Numbered from the stretch's first letter, positions 20,036 to 29,381 are shown. The stretch is 64,000 nucleotides of DNA from an uncultured Pelagibacteraceae bacterium (GCA_902523455.1 CABYZG010000005.1:47003-111002), one strand, 5' to 3'. The notes: generated by a model from the sequence alone, not told the origin. Numbers and translations: made by a program.

Positions 20036-20891
20036 CATTCTTTTTATAGGGATTGGAAAAATGGGCTCTCCAATGGCTGGCTACTTATCAAAAAAATATG
20101 ATGTTTCTATTTATAATCGTACAAAAAGTAAATGTGATAAGTGGATCAAAAACTATAAAGGAAAAGTTATTGATAAATTATCAGAAACTAATCAAAAATA
20201 TGATTTTATTATTTCATGTGTAAGCAACGATGAAGATTTAAAAGAAATTACCTCAATAGATAAAGGCTGCCTAAACTCTCTTAAAGAAAAGTCGATATTC
20301 ATTGATCATTCAACTGTATCTCCAAGAATTGTAAGAGAAGTAGAAAAAAATCTAGAAAATTTAGGTGTTAGTTTCCTGGATGCTCCAATATCAGGTGGAC
20401 AAGCGGGAGCGGAGAAAGGCCAATTAAGTATAATGATTGGAGGTTCAGAGAAGGCGTATGAAAGAAGTATTGAAATATTAGGATCATATGGAAAAAAAAT
20501 AAAATATATGGGCCCTTCAGGATCTGGTCAGCTAACCAAAATAATTAATCAAATTTGTATTGCAGGATTAGTTCAAGGCTTATCAGAGTCAATTTATTTT
20601 ATGAAGCAGACCGATTTAAACCCTGATGATGTATTGGAAGTAATTTCATCAGGTGCAGCACAATCATGGCAAATGGATAATCGTTTTAAATCAATGGTAG
20701 CGGGAGAATTTGACTTTGGTTTTGCAGTTGATTTAATGAGAAAAGATCTTTCAATTGCATTTGCAGAAGCAGATACACATGGTATTAATCTAGAGGTGAC
20801 TAGAATTGTAGATAAATTCTATAGTGATGTTCAAAATTTAGGTGGAAATAAACTTGATACATCAAGTTTAATAAAACGTTTAATCAATTAG
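20028..20891 (+). CDS. NAD-dependent beta-hydroxyacid dehydrogenase (3-hydroxyisobutyrate dehydrogenase family)
   Basis: A 287-residue dehydrogenase with an N-terminal Rossmann fold (GIGKMGSPMAGYL). It also has the substrate motif FLDAPISGGQAGAEKGQLSIM and the catalytic-lysine segment GSGQLTKIINQI. Relatives act on 3-hydroxyisobutyrate, tartronate semialdehyde or similar acids. Overlap with the upstream amine-oxidase-like gene suggests a two-step catabolic pair, with the second enzyme acting on a hydroxyacid or semialdehyde. Its last 12 bases overlap the convergent end of hemB. Confidence 0.85.
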   Translation: MYNILFIGIGKMGSPMAGYLSKKYDVSIYNRTKSKCDKWIKNYKGKVIDKLSETNQKYDFIISCVSNDEDLKEITSIDKGCLNSLKEKSIFIDHSTVSPRIVREVEKNLENLGVSFLDAPISGGQAGAEKGQLSIMIGGSEKAYERSIEILGSYGKKIKYMGPSGSGQLTKIINQICIAGLVQGLSESIYFMKQTDLNPDDVLEVISSGAAQSWQMDNRFKSMVAGEFDFGFAVDLMRKDLSIAFAEADTHGINLEVTRIVDKFYSDVQNLGGNKLDTSSLIKRLIN

Positions 20892-21887
20892 TTTTAAAAA
20901 TTTTGAAACTTCAGGCGCATAATAAGTAATTATTGCATCTGCTCCTGCTCTTTTGAATGAAGACAATTGTTCTATAACCATAGTTTCTTCGTTAATTATA
21001 CCTTGTTGTGATCCGAATTTAATGAGTGAGTACTCACCTGAAACTTGGTAGGCAAATGTAGGATACTTAAGTTCATTCTTAATTCTGTATATGATGTCCA
21101 AATAGCTAATTCCAGGCTTTACCATTAACATATCGGCCCCTTCAGCTATGTCCATTGATGCCTCCCTAATTGCTTCATCAGAATTCAATATATTCATCTG
21201 GTAAGTTTTTTTATCCGTCTTTAAATTCTTGGATGAGCCAATAGCATCTCTAAATGGTGCATACATGCTTGATGAATATTTCGCCGCATAAGACAAAATG
21301 AGAGTATCCACAAATTTATTTTTTTCTAACTCGTCTCTTATCATGCCAATCCTACCATCCATCATATCTGAAGGGGCAATTATGTCTGCACCATGTTCAG
21401 CAAGCAGGATAGATTGTTTAACTAAAACACCATTAGTTTCGTCGTTTAGAATCTTACCTTCATCGCTTAATAATCCATCATGGCCATGATCTGTATATGG
21501 ATCTAATGCAACATCGCACATAATACCAAAGTCAGACTTATGACTTTTAAGCTTTTCAAGAGACCTACAAACTAAATTATCTGGATTTAGTGCTTCATCT
21601 CCATATTTTGTTTTTAGCTCCTGAGGCGTGAACGGAAATACAGCTATAAGATTTATTTTATGCTCACTAGCAATATCATAGACCTCATTTAAATTGTCTA
21701 TCGAATACCTATAAACATTAGGCATTGATTGAATTTCATCTTTGATATTGTTTCCTTCACATACAAAAACTGGCCATACTAAATCGTTTGAACTAAGCAT
21801 GCTTTCTTGAGTAAGGTTTCTAATCCATTTAGCTTGACGTGTTCGTCGCAACCTATTTTTTGGATATTTAAGTTCTGATACTCTCAT
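20880..21887 (-). CDS. hemB: delta-aminolevulinic acid dehydratase (porphobilinogen synthase)
   Basis: A 335-residue enzyme that condenses two 5-aminolevulinates to porphobilinogen in tetrapyrrole synthesis. Schiff-base lysines are K203 (SYAAKYSS) and K257 (LMVKPGISYLD). The metal region reads CDVALDPYTDHGHDG, with Ala and Asp where zinc enzymes have cysteines, so it is the magnesium-type enzyme known in Pseudomonas and rhizobia. Its start overlaps the DUF1295 gene (ATGA), and its 3' end overlaps the plus-strand dehydrogenase by 12 bp. Confidence 0.95.
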   Translation of the reverse strand: MRVSELKYPKNRLRRTRQAKWIRNLTQESMLSSNDLVWPVFVCEGNNIKDEIQSMPNVYRYSIDNLNEVYDIASEHKINLIAVFPFTPQELKTKYGDEALNPDNLVCRSLEKLKSHKSDFGIMCDVALDPYTDHGHDGLLSDEGKILNDETNGVLVKQSILLAEHGADIIAPSDMMDGRIGMIRDELEKNKFVDTLILSYAAKYSSSMYAPFRDAIGSSKNLKTDKKTYQMNILNSDEAIREASMDIAEGADMLMVKPGISYLDIIYRIKNELKYPTFAYQVSGEYSLIKFGSQQGIINEETMVIEQLSSFKRAGADAIITYYAPEVSKFLKLID

Positions 21888-22651
21888 TTAAATTTTTTCT
21901 TTGGCAATATTATAAAAGAGCTAGTAGAGCTTATATACTCAGTATAACCATCCTTCTTTTTTGATAATCTATTTTCTAACATAGTCACACCAGAAACCCT
22001 AAGTAATAAGTAAGTCATTATTATTGGAGCAATAAAAATTAATAAATTGTTGGATAATGCAAAACAGTAAATTGTGATACCCCACCAAAATAGACTATCC
22101 CCGAAATAATTAGGGTGTCTTGAATAATACCAAAGCCCTTTATCCATAACTTTATTAAAATTATTTTGATCTAACTTAAATTTGGATAATTGTATATCAG
22201 CTATCGTTTCAATAAGAATTCCTGAAAGTGCTATCAATATACCTACCCAATGGACAAAACTTAGATCAATACTATTGTCTAAAATGCTGATCAGGGGTAA
22301 TGATATAATTGGAATTAAAATTATTTGGATTAAGTAAGCTGTTAAATAAAGACCAATATCTCCTCTTGCTTCTCTAATTTTAACATACCTAATATCCTCA
22401 GTCTTATTAACATTTCTAATTAAAAGATAGATACCAAGTCTAAACCCCCATATTGTTATAAGAAATAAGCAAATTATTTCAGTCATAGAAAATGAATTAT
22501 TTATTACCAGAGCCAACAGAAATGAAAAAAAGAAACTAGGACCCCAGTAAATATCAATAAAATCTGCCCTTCTAGTTTTAAGGGATGATATCCACAAAAT
22601 AGTGATGACGAAAAAATTGAAGCCTAATATAGTTATAAAATTAAGTAACAT
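21884..22651 (-). CDS. DUF1295 membrane protein (steroid 5-alpha-reductase-like fold)
   Basis: A 255-residue multi-spanning membrane protein. The C-terminal motif YSRHPNYFGDSLFWWGI is the DUF1295/isoprenylcysteine-methyltransferase-like signature, and DFIDIYWGPSFF near residues 30-41 is also family-typical. About six to seven hydrophobic segments are visible. Relatives are putative oxidoreductases or methyltransferases; the function is unknown. It is translationally coupled to hemB (ATGA). Its start codon is only 14 bp from the divergent GDPD start. Confidence 0.8.
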   Translation of the reverse strand: MLLNFITILGFNFFVITILWISSLKTRRADFIDIYWGPSFFFSFLLALVINNSFSMTEIICLFLITIWGFRLGIYLLIRNVNKTEDIRYVKIREARGDIGLYLTAYLIQIILIPIISLPLISILDNSIDLSFVHWVGILIALSGILIETIADIQLSKFKLDQNNFNKVMDKGLWYYSRHPNYFGDSLFWWGITIYCFALSNNLLIFIAPIIMTYLLLRVSGVTMLENRLSKKKDGYTEYISSTSSFIILPKKKFK

Positions 22652-22665
22652 AATTCAGTATATAT

Positions 22666-23415
22666 ATGTCTTTTAAATTTTTAGACAATTATAATTTTAT
22701 TCCATTCGCACATCGTGGTGGTTCCTATGATTTTTGTGAAAATACTTTAGATGCATTCAATAATTCAATTAATTTAGGATATCGGCACATCGAAACAGAT
22801 GTGATGCATACAAAAGATAATAAGTTAATAATATTTCATGATCCAGATTTAAAAAGAATTCTTGGCCTAGATGCAAAAATAGAAAATATAAATTATGAAG
22901 AGTTAAAAAGTATAAAAATTTTTGATACACACACAATCCCATTACTTGACGAGGCCTTATCTTCTTGGCCTGAGATAAATTTTAATATTGAACCCAAAAG
23001 TTTGGAGTCCGCACACTTATTGAAAGATAAATTAAAATCTATGAAAAATATTGACAGGATATGTATTGGTTCATTTAGTAATACTAAGATAGATATTTTG
23101 AGAAATGAGTTTAAAGATAATCTATGTTCATCCATGACTAAGAGTGAGACCATATTATTTTTTCTTAATAGATTTTTTTCTATGTATAATAATAGTATTC
23201 CATGTCTTCAAATACCTATGACATACATGGGCTTTAGAATTGTTACCAGTGATCTAGTCGAGTATGTTCATAGTCTTGGAAAAAAAATACATGTTTGGAC
23301 AATTAATGATGAAAACCAGATGATAGATCTAATAAATATAAATGTTGATGGTATAATGACAGATAAACCGACAACTTTAAAAAAAGTCTTACAAAAAAAG
23401 TCTCTTTGGAATTAA
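22666..23415 (+). CDS. glycerophosphodiester phosphodiesterase family protein
   Basis: A 249-residue GDPD-type TIM barrel that would hydrolyse glycerophosphodiesters to glycerol-3-phosphate and an alcohol. The motif FAHRGGSYDFCENTLDAF carries the catalytic His and the first Glu, then HIETDVMHTKDN, then LIIFHDPDLKR with the second His. The C-terminal VWTINDENQM is typical. There is no signal peptide, so it is likely cytoplasmic. Only 14 bp separate its ATG from the divergent DUF1295 start. Phosphorus or choline-lipid recycling is inference. Confidence 0.88.
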   Translation: MSFKFLDNYNFIPFAHRGGSYDFCENTLDAFNNSINLGYRHIETDVMHTKDNKLIIFHDPDLKRILGLDAKIENINYEELKSIKIFDTHTIPLLDEALSSWPEINFNIEPKSLESAHLLKDKLKSMKNIDRICIGSFSNTKIDILRNEFKDNLCSSMTKSETILFFLNRFFSMYNNSIPCLQIPMTYMGFRIVTSDLVEYVHSLGKKIHVWTINDENQMIDLININVDGIMTDKPTTLKKVLQKKSLWN

Positions 23416-23445
23416 TTATTGTATTTTTTTATATACAAGATTTAG

Positions 23446-23451
23446 TATAAT
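23446..23451 (+). promoter_or_regulatory. perfect -10 box before rpiB
   Basis: TATAAT lies 19 bases before the rpiB ATG, predicting a 5' leader of about 13 nt, the same geometry as before spoT. No clear -35 box is seen at normal spacing. The preceding T-run (23423-23430) is not part of an obvious terminator hairpin. Confidence 0.35.
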
Positions 23452-23470
23452 TAGTTTAATAATATCCTAT

Positions 23471-23908
23471 ATGAGTGAACAAACTAAGGTATCTATTGCT
23501 TCAGACCACGCAGGTTTTGATCTAAAAGATCAAATAATAAAACACCTTTTAGATTGTGGAGTTGATGTTATTGATAGAGGGCCAGATAAAAAAGATCCAG
23601 TAGATTATCCTGACTACGCTTCAAAAGTTACAAATGATATTTTAAATGAAAAAGCTCATAAGGGCGTATTAGTTTGTGGAACTGGCCAAGGGATGGCAAT
23701 GGCAGCAAATAAAAAACCTGGGATTAGAGCCGCTCTATGTTATAGCAGTGAGGTTACAAAATTAGCTAGGGAACATAATGATGCAAATATTTTGACTTTA
23801 GGCGCCCGTGTTATAGATGAAACTACAGCCTTAAGTCTAGTTGAAACATTCTTAAATACGGACTTTGAAGGCAGCCGACACGCTGTTAGAATAAATAAAA
23901 TAGGATAA
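23471..23908 (+). CDS. rpiB: ribose-5-phosphate isomerase B
   Basis: A 145-residue LacAB/RpiB isomerase that interconverts ribose 5-phosphate and ribulose 5-phosphate. The N-terminal [17 protein letters not shown] and the [13 protein letters not shown] loop with its active-site cysteine are characteristic. It begins a run with glyA 4 bases downstream, an order common in alphaproteobacteria (rpiB-glyA-nrdR-ribD). Confidence 0.95.
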   Translation: MSEQTKVSIASDHAGFDLKDQIIKHLLDCGVDVIDRGPDKKDPVDYPDYASKVTNDILNEKAHKGVLVCGTGQGMAMAANKKPGIRAALCYSSEVTKLAREHNDANILTLGARVIDETTALSLVETFLNTDFEGSRHAVRINKIG

Positions 23909-23912
23909 ATAT

Positions 23913-25175
23913 ATGACTTTTTTTTCATCTCCACTTCAAGAAATCGATAACGAAATTCATGAAGCAATAAACAAAGAACTTTCAAGACAACAAAATCAGA
24001 TTGAGTTAATTGCATCAGAAAATATAGTTTCAAAAGCCGTATTAGAAGCTCAAGGATCTGTATTAACAAATAAATATGCAGAAGGGTATGCGGCTGCTCG
24101 TTATTATGGAGGCTGTGAATTTGTTGATATTGCTGAGGACCTTGCAATTCAGAGACTAAAAAAACTCTATAAATGCGAATATGCTAATGTTCAGCCGCAT
24201 TCAGGAGCGCAGGCTAATGGTGCGGTTATGTTAGCTCTAATAAAACCAGGAGATACAATTTTAGGCATGAGCTTGGATGCTGGTGGACATTTAACTCATG
24301 GGTCAGCACCATCCATGTCAGGAAAATGGTTTAATGCAGTTCAGTATGGTTTGGATGAAGAAGGTTTGATAAATTATGATGAAGTTGAGTCGCTCGCAAA
24401 AGAACATAAACCTAAAATAATTATTGCAGGTGGAAGTGCTTACTCGAGAATTATAGACTTTAAAAGATTTCGTGAAATTTGTGACTTGGTAGGAGCATAT
24501 CTGCATGTAGATATGGCTCATTTTTCAGGATTAGTTGCAGCTGAAGAGTATCCTAATCCTATAGAATTTGCAGATGTCGTTACTTCGACAACTCACAAAA
24601 CAATAAGAGGTGCTAGAGGTGGCATGATACTTTCTAATAATAAAGACTTAGGCAAAAAATTTAATTCAGCTGTATTCCCAGGGTATCAAGGTGGACCTCT
24701 AATGCATGTAATAGCAGGTAAAGCTGTTGCCTTTGGTGAAGCTCTAAAACCAGAATTTAAAGAATATATAAAACAAGTTATTAAAAATGCTCAAACCCTT
24801 AGTCAAACACTAGTAGATGGTGGTCTCAAAATTGTTTCTGGAGGTACAGACACGCATCTAATATTGGTTGATTTAACCCCAATGGACCTGACAGGCGAAG
24901 CCGCTTCAACAAGTCTTGAGGAAGCTCACATTACATGTAATAAAAACGGAATACCAAAGGACCCGAAACCCCCAAAAATAACTTCTGGAATCAGGTTAGG
25001 GACTCCAGCAGCAACGACAAGAGGTTTTAAAGAAAAGGAGTTTGAAACTGTTGGAAATTTAATCCTTGAAACGTTATCAGGATTAAAACAAAACCCAAAT
25101 GATAATAGTAAAGTTGAAAAAATAGTAAAAGAGAAAGTGATAAATCTCTGTAATCAATTTCCAATTTATAATTAG
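23913..25175 (+). CDS. glyA: serine hydroxymethyltransferase
   Basis: A 420-residue PLP enzyme that interconverts serine and glycine and charges tetrahydrofolate with one-carbon units. The N-terminal [16 protein letters not shown] and [15 protein letters not shown] bind substrate. The PLP lysine is in [15 protein letters not shown]. Length is standard. No glycine riboswitch is visible upstream; only 4 bases separate it from rpiB. nrdR follows after 8 bases. Confidence 0.97.
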   Translation: MTFFSSPLQEIDNEIHEAINKELSRQQNQIELIASENIVSKAVLEAQGSVLTNKYAEGYAAARYYGGCEFVDIAEDLAIQRLKKLYKCEYANVQPHSGAQANGAVMLALIKPGDTILGMSLDAGGHLTHGSAPSMSGKWFNAVQYGLDEEGLINYDEVESLAKEHKPKIIIAGGSAYSRIIDFKRFREICDLVGAYLHVDMAHFSGLVAAEEYPNPIEFADVVTSTTHKTIRGARGGMILSNNKDLGKKFNSAVFPGYQGGPLMHVIAGKAVAFGEALKPEFKEYIKQVIKNAQTLSQTLVDGGLKIVSGGTDTHLILVDLTPMDLTGEAASTSLEEAHITCNKNGIPKDPKPPKITSGIRLGTPAATTRGFKEKEFETVGNLILETLSGLKQNPNDNSKVEKIVKEKVINLCNQFPIYN

Positions 25176-25183
25176 GTGACGAT

Positions 25184-25642
25184 ATGAAGTGTCCATTTTG
25201 TGGAAATAATGATACCCAAGTTAAGGACTCTCGAGCTACGGAGGACAATTCTGCTATAAGAAGAAGAAGGTTTTGCTCTGCATGTGGTGCACGCTTTACG
25301 ACATTTGAACGTATACAACTGAGGGAACTGACTGTTCTTAAAAAATCAGGAAAGAAAGTTCCATTTGATCGTGATAAACTAGAAAGATCAGTGCAAATAG
25401 CTCTAAGAAAAAGACCAGTTGACAATGAAAGAGTTGATAGAATGATTAGTGGTATAGTTAGAAGAGTTGAGAGTTTAGGTGAAACAGAGGTTTCGTCAGA
25501 TGTAATAGGTGAAATTGTTATGGAAGGATTACAAAGTATTGACTCTGTCGCATATGTTCGTTTTGCATCAGTCTATAAAAATTTCCGCGAGGCAAAAGAT
25601 TTTGAAGAGTTTTTAGGTGTAATTTCTTCCACTGAAGATTAG
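25184..25642 (+). CDS. nrdR: transcriptional repressor NrdR
   Basis: A 152-residue regulator that represses ribonucleotide reductase genes in response to nucleotides. The zinc ribbon uses C3, C6, C31 and C34 ([12 protein letters not shown] and [14 protein letters not shown]). The ATP-cone domain occupies about residues 48-138 ([20 protein letters not shown]). It lies between glyA and ribD, its common position. Confidence 0.96.
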   Translation: MKCPFCGNNDTQVKDSRATEDNSAIRRRRFCSACGARFTTFERIQLRELTVLKKSGKKVPFDRDKLERSVQIALRKRPVDNERVDRMISGIVRRVESLGETEVSSDVIGEIVMEGLQSIDSVAYVRFASVYKNFREAKDFEEFLGVISSTED

Positions 25643-25650
25643 GTTAGCAT

Positions 25651-26736
25651 TTGAGTGAAAAAAATTATCTTAGAATCGCAGAAAGGATGGCACTAAGGGC
25701 CATTGGTACAACGTATCCAAACCCTCCGGTAGGAGCAGTAATTGTTAACAACGGTATAATTTTGTCAAGAGGTTGGACACAGCCTAAAGGTGTACCTCAC
25801 GCTGAAATTCATGCACTAAACCAAATTAAAAATAAAAAAGATATTAAAGGTGCTCATTTGTATTGCACTCTAGAACCATGTTCGCATGAAGGTAAAACCC
25901 CTCCTTGTGTTGATAAAATTATAGAACTCAAATTTGCAAAAGTGATCATCTCTCATGTTGATAAAAATCCCCTAGTTAATAATAATTCAGTAAAAAAGTT
26001 AAGATCAGCTGGTATTAACGTTATTATTAAAAATTTTGGAGATAAAGTAGAAGAATTAAATAATATTTTTTTTAATTCAATAAAAGATCGTAAGCCATTT
26101 ATAACGCTTAAAATTGCATCAACAGCTGATGGTAAGATTGCGACAAATTATTACGAAAGTAAATGGATCACTAATTCAACTTCACGAATGTTTGGCCATA
26201 AATTAAGATCGTTGAACGAATGTTTGATTGTAGGAACTGGCACAATAAGAAAAGATAACCCCATATTAGATTGTAGGCTTGAAGGATTAAGTGAAAGATC
26301 TCCTGATATATTTGTTTTAGATAGAAGACTAGATTTAAATCATAATTTAAAAATATTTAGCAATAAAAACCGTAAAATATATATTTTTCATTCTGATAAA
26401 ATGAAGAAAAAAATTTTAAATTCAAAGAATATAAAGTATATAAAAATTAAAGAAGTAAATAATGTGTTAGATATCAATACTGTCATAAGAAAAATATCTG
26501 ATTTAGGGTATATGAGAGTGTTGGTTGAAGGAGGCTCAAAATTATCAGCTTCTCTATTGAATGAAAATCTAATTGACGAAATAGCTTGGTTTAGGGCGAG
26601 CAAAATAATGGGAAATAAAGGTATTAATGCTATTTCAAATTTAGATATTGATAGTATTGAAAATTTAAAAAAATTTAAGTTAATTGATGTTAAATCGATT
26701 GATAATGACCAATTATCAATTTACAGGAAAAAATAA
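25651..26736 (+). CDS. ribD: riboflavin biosynthesis deaminase/reductase RibD
   Basis: A 361-residue bifunctional enzyme for the second and third steps of riboflavin synthesis. The deaminase half (about 1-145) has HAEIHALNQI and the zinc site TLEPCSHEGKTPPCVD. The reductase half (about 150-360) has FITLKIASTADGKIA and LVEGGSKLSASLL. The start is TTG at 25651, the only in-frame candidate before the conserved region. ribE follows 3 bases later. Confidence 0.93.
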   Translation: MSEKNYLRIAERMALRAIGTTYPNPPVGAVIVNNGIILSRGWTQPKGVPHAEIHALNQIKNKKDIKGAHLYCTLEPCSHEGKTPPCVDKIIELKFAKVIISHVDKNPLVNNNSVKKLRSAGINVIIKNFGDKVEELNNIFFNSIKDRKPFITLKIASTADGKIATNYYESKWITNSTSRMFGHKLRSLNECLIVGTGTIRKDNPILDCRLEGLSERSPDIFVLDRRLDLNHNLKIFSNKNRKIYIFHSDKMKKKILNSKNIKYIKIKEVNNVLDINTVIRKISDLGYMRVLVEGGSKLSASLLNENLIDEIAWFRASKIMGNKGINAISNLDIDSIENLKKFKLIDVKSIDNDQLSIYRKK

Positions 26737-26739
26737 TCG

Positions 26740-27330
26740 ATGTTTTCGGGAATAATAGAAAATATAGGAATTGTTAAAGAGTATAAAAAAAGAAAAGACT
26801 ATCAGCTTGTACTTGATACTGATCTTAACTTTAAAGATGTAAAAAAAGGAAGCTCAGTTTGCTGTAATGGAGTATGTTTAACTGTTACATCTAAAAAAAA
26901 ATTATCTAAAAAAACAAGACTTAGCTTTGATGTTTCAAAAGAGACAGTAAATTGTACAAACTTTAATCATATAAAAATAGGCGATCTAGTAAATATTGAG
27001 AAATCTCTTAGAGTTGGAGATGAAATTAGTGGGCATTTCGTTTTTGGACATGTAGATGATACTGCTTCATTAGTATCATCAGTAAAAATTGGTGGCTCTT
27101 ATGAGTTAAAATTCAAAATTTCTAAAAAACTAAGTAAGTTTATCGCAAAAAAAGGGTCTATTGCCATTAATGGTATTTCTCTTACTATCAATAATTTTAA
27201 AAAAGGTGAAATTTATCTTAATATAATTCCATACACATGGAAAAAAACTAATCTTAATAAATTAAAAGTAGGCGATAGAATAAATCTTGAAGTAGATATG
27301 CTTGCAAGATATGTTACGCAAAACAGTTGA
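26740..27330 (+). CDS. ribE: riboflavin synthase alpha chain
   Basis: A 196-residue enzyme that dismutates 6,7-dimethyl-8-ribityllumazine to riboflavin. Two lumazine-binding repeats are visible. The first begins MFSGIIENIGIVKE with GSSVCCNGVCLTV. The second has GHFVFGHVDDTASL and GSIAINGISLTI. It sits between ribD and ribBA in a complete ribD-E-BA-H cluster with gaps under 15 bases. Confidence 0.94.
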   Translation: MFSGIIENIGIVKEYKKRKDYQLVLDTDLNFKDVKKGSSVCCNGVCLTVTSKKKLSKKTRLSFDVSKETVNCTNFNHIKIGDLVNIEKSLRVGDEISGHFVFGHVDDTASLVSSVKIGGSYELKFKISKKLSKFIAKKGSIAINGISLTINNFKKGEIYLNIIPYTWKKTNLNKLKVGDRINLEVDMLARYVTQNS

Positions 27331-27342
27331 CCTATATTGCTT

Positions 27343-28464
27343 ATGAATAATGAATTTATATCATCTATTGAAGAAATAATTGAAGACCAAAAACTTGGTA
27401 AAATGGTAATTATGGTCGATGATGAAGACCGTGAAAATGAGGGAGATTTGATCATACCTGCAGCAAAAGTTGACGATAAAGCAATAAACTTTATGGCAAC
27501 TCATGGCAGGGGTTTGATTTGTTTATCGCTTACAGAGGATAGAGTAAAGGAACTTGATTTACCTTTGATGTCACAAAATAATGACTCGCGCGACACTACT
27601 GCATTTACAATATCCATAGAGGCAAAAGAGGGTGTAACAACGGGTATTTCTGCGCAAGACCGAGCTGTAACAATACAAACTGCAATTGATCAAAATAAAT
27701 CAAAAAAAGATATTATGAGCCCTGGACATGTATTTCCATTAGTTGCGAGAGACGGAGGTGTATTAATGAGAGCTGGTCACACTGAAGCATCGGTTGATTT
27801 AGCCAGACTTAGCGGGTATACGCCAGCGGGAGTTATTTGCGAAATTATGAATGATGATGGCACTATGGCTAGAGTACCTGACCTTATTGAATTTTCAAAA
27901 AAACATAGCATCAAAATAGGAAGGATAGTGGATTTAATTTCACATAGAAGAAATAAAGATAAGTTTATTAAAAAATCTTATGACTCAGAAATAAATTTAG
28001 ACTCAGGTAATAAATTTAATATCAAAATATATGAGTCACTCTATGATGGGACCGAGCAAATTGTACTATCAAAAGGAGATTTAAGTGATGGAAATCCGAT
28101 TATGGTTAGAGTACATGTTACAGACTACTTTGATAATTTATTTGGAAATTATGGAAGTGATGATGCTTCATTGCGCAAAGCTATTAAGATCATTGAAAAA
28201 GAAAATAGAGGAGTCATTATCTTAATAAGAGATACTGGTAAATCTATAATTAATAATTTAATAACAAAACAATCAAATTCAGACAATCGAATACAAAATA
28301 CGAGTGACGAACTTAGAATTTATGGTATGGGAGCGCAAATCCTATCAGAAATTGGAGTAAAAAAAATGATACTTCTCACGAATACTGAATGGAAATTTAT
28401 TGGTTTAGATGCTTTTGATATTGAAATTATTGAGACAAAATTTTTAAATACTATAAATGACTAA
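27343..28464 (+). CDS. ribBA: DHBP synthase fused to a degenerate GTP cyclohydrolase II-like domain
   Basis: A 373-residue protein. The first half (about 1-205) is 3,4-dihydroxy-2-butanone-4-phosphate synthase, with VDDEDRENEGDL, ATHGRGLICL and RAGHTEASVDLARL intact. The second half aligns with GTP cyclohydrolase II (RIYGMGAQILSEIGVKKM, MILLTN) but has no cysteine. The usual zinc site of three cysteines is replaced by a stretch around DYFDNLFGNYGSDD. It should make DHBP but not open GTP. The ATG at 27343 is chosen over a TTG at 27337. It overlaps ribH by 8 bases. Confidence 0.88.
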   Translation: MNNEFISSIEEIIEDQKLGKMVIMVDDEDRENEGDLIIPAAKVDDKAINFMATHGRGLICLSLTEDRVKELDLPLMSQNNDSRDTTAFTISIEAKEGVTTGISAQDRAVTIQTAIDQNKSKKDIMSPGHVFPLVARDGGVLMRAGHTEASVDLARLSGYTPAGVICEIMNDDGTMARVPDLIEFSKKHSIKIGRIVDLISHRRNKDKFIKKSYDSEINLDSGNKFNIKIYESLYDGTEQIVLSKGDLSDGNPIMVRVHVTDYFDNLFGNYGSDDASLRKAIKIIEKENRGVIILIRDTGKSIINNLITKQSNSDNRIQNTSDELRIYGMGAQILSEIGVKKMILLTNTEWKFIGLDAFDIEIIETKFLNTIND

Positions 28465-28870
28465 AAAATATAAATTCTTAATAGTAGCCTCGACTTTTTA
28501 TCCCAAAATAACAGAAGGCTTATTGAATGGTGCAGTTACTGAGTTAAAAAGACTAAATTTTAAATACGATGTATTTAGGGTAAACGGATCACTTGAAATC
28601 CCTGTTCAAATTGCGATACTTCTAAAAAGAAAAAAATACGATGCAGTTATTGCGGTGGGCTGTATTATTAAAGGTAAGACAGATCATTATGAGTTTATTG
28701 CAAATGCTATTACAAATTCACTGCTTTCAATATCTGTTAAAAATAGAATTCCAGTTTCCAACACTGTTCTTACATGTTCAAGCATTAAGCAAGCAACTGA
28801 GCGATCTTCAAAAAAACTCAATAGAGCAAAAGAAGCAGTTTTAGCGGCTATATCAGTTTTAAAAAATTAA
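28457..28870 (+). CDS. ribH: 6,7-dimethyl-8-ribityllumazine synthase
   Basis: A 137-residue enzyme that joins DHBP with the pyrimidinedione to form lumazine, the substrate of riboflavin synthase. Typical segments are VNGSLEIPVQIAILLKRKKYDAVIAVGCIIKG and DHYEFIANAITNSLL with the catalytic His. nusB follows 6 bases downstream, an order common in proteobacteria. Confidence 0.95.
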   Translation: MTKKYKFLIVASTFYPKITEGLLNGAVTELKRLNFKYDVFRVNGSLEIPVQIAILLKRKKYDAVIAVGCIIKGKTDHYEFIANAITNSLLSISVKNRIPVSNTVLTCSSIKQATERSSKKLNRAKEAVLAAISVLKN

Positions 28871-28876
28871 AAATTA

Positions 28877-29299
28877 ATGTCTGATATAAAATCATATCAA
28901 AGGCTTTTAGCTGTTCAGGCTCTTTATGAGTTTACTATTAATAAAAGAGGTATGGATGATTCTTTTGAAGAATTACTTTTACACATTGTTGAAAATAGTG
29001 ATTTTAAAAAGAAAATAAATAATTCCAAACTTTTACTCACTAAAGAAATTTTAAAGGGTGTTTATTTACATCTGAAAACAATAGATTTGATCTTAAAAAG
29101 TTCGCTTAAGGATAAAAGTAAAGTCCAATCATTTGATAAATTATTATTATCTATTTTCAGATGTGCAATTTATGAGATTGAAGTAAAAAAAGAAATTTCA
29201 AAAAAAATTGTTATTTCAGAGTATTTATTGATATCAAATCATTTTTTTGGCAGTAAAGAGGCTACACTACTAAATGGAGTACTTGATAACCTTAGATAA
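28877..29299 (+). CDS. nusB: transcription antitermination factor NusB
   Basis: A 140-residue all-helical RNA-binding protein that, with NusE/S10, binds boxA for rRNA antitermination. The start QRLLAVQALYEF and the C-terminal ISEYLLISNHFFGSKEATLLNGVLDNL are family features. It is more divergent and lysine-rich than E. coli NusB, but the position after ribH supports the call. It ends the rpiB-to-nusB run. Confidence 0.9.
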   Translation: MSDIKSYQRLLAVQALYEFTINKRGMDDSFEELLLHIVENSDFKKKINNSKLLLTKEILKGVYLHLKTIDLILKSSLKDKSKVQSFDKLLLSIFRCAIYEIEVKKEISKKIVISEYLLISNHFFGSKEATLLNGVLDNLR

Positions 29300-29381
29300 A
29301 ATTAGAATAAAATAAAAGTTGCATATTTATGTAATTTTTGGCATTTTCTCAACCAGCAATAAACAATTAAGGACATAAGAT

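Noticed and set aside
23740..24147. 135-residue minus-strand open frame across rpiB/glyA
   Set aside because: It is antisense to two certain genes and its translation is low-complexity Leu/His/Gln, as expected from a shadow frame.
25027..25425. 132-residue open frame on the minus strand across glyA/nrdR
   Set aside because: It lies antisense to clear glyA and nrdR coding sequence, shows no recognisable family pattern and has no ribosome-binding site.
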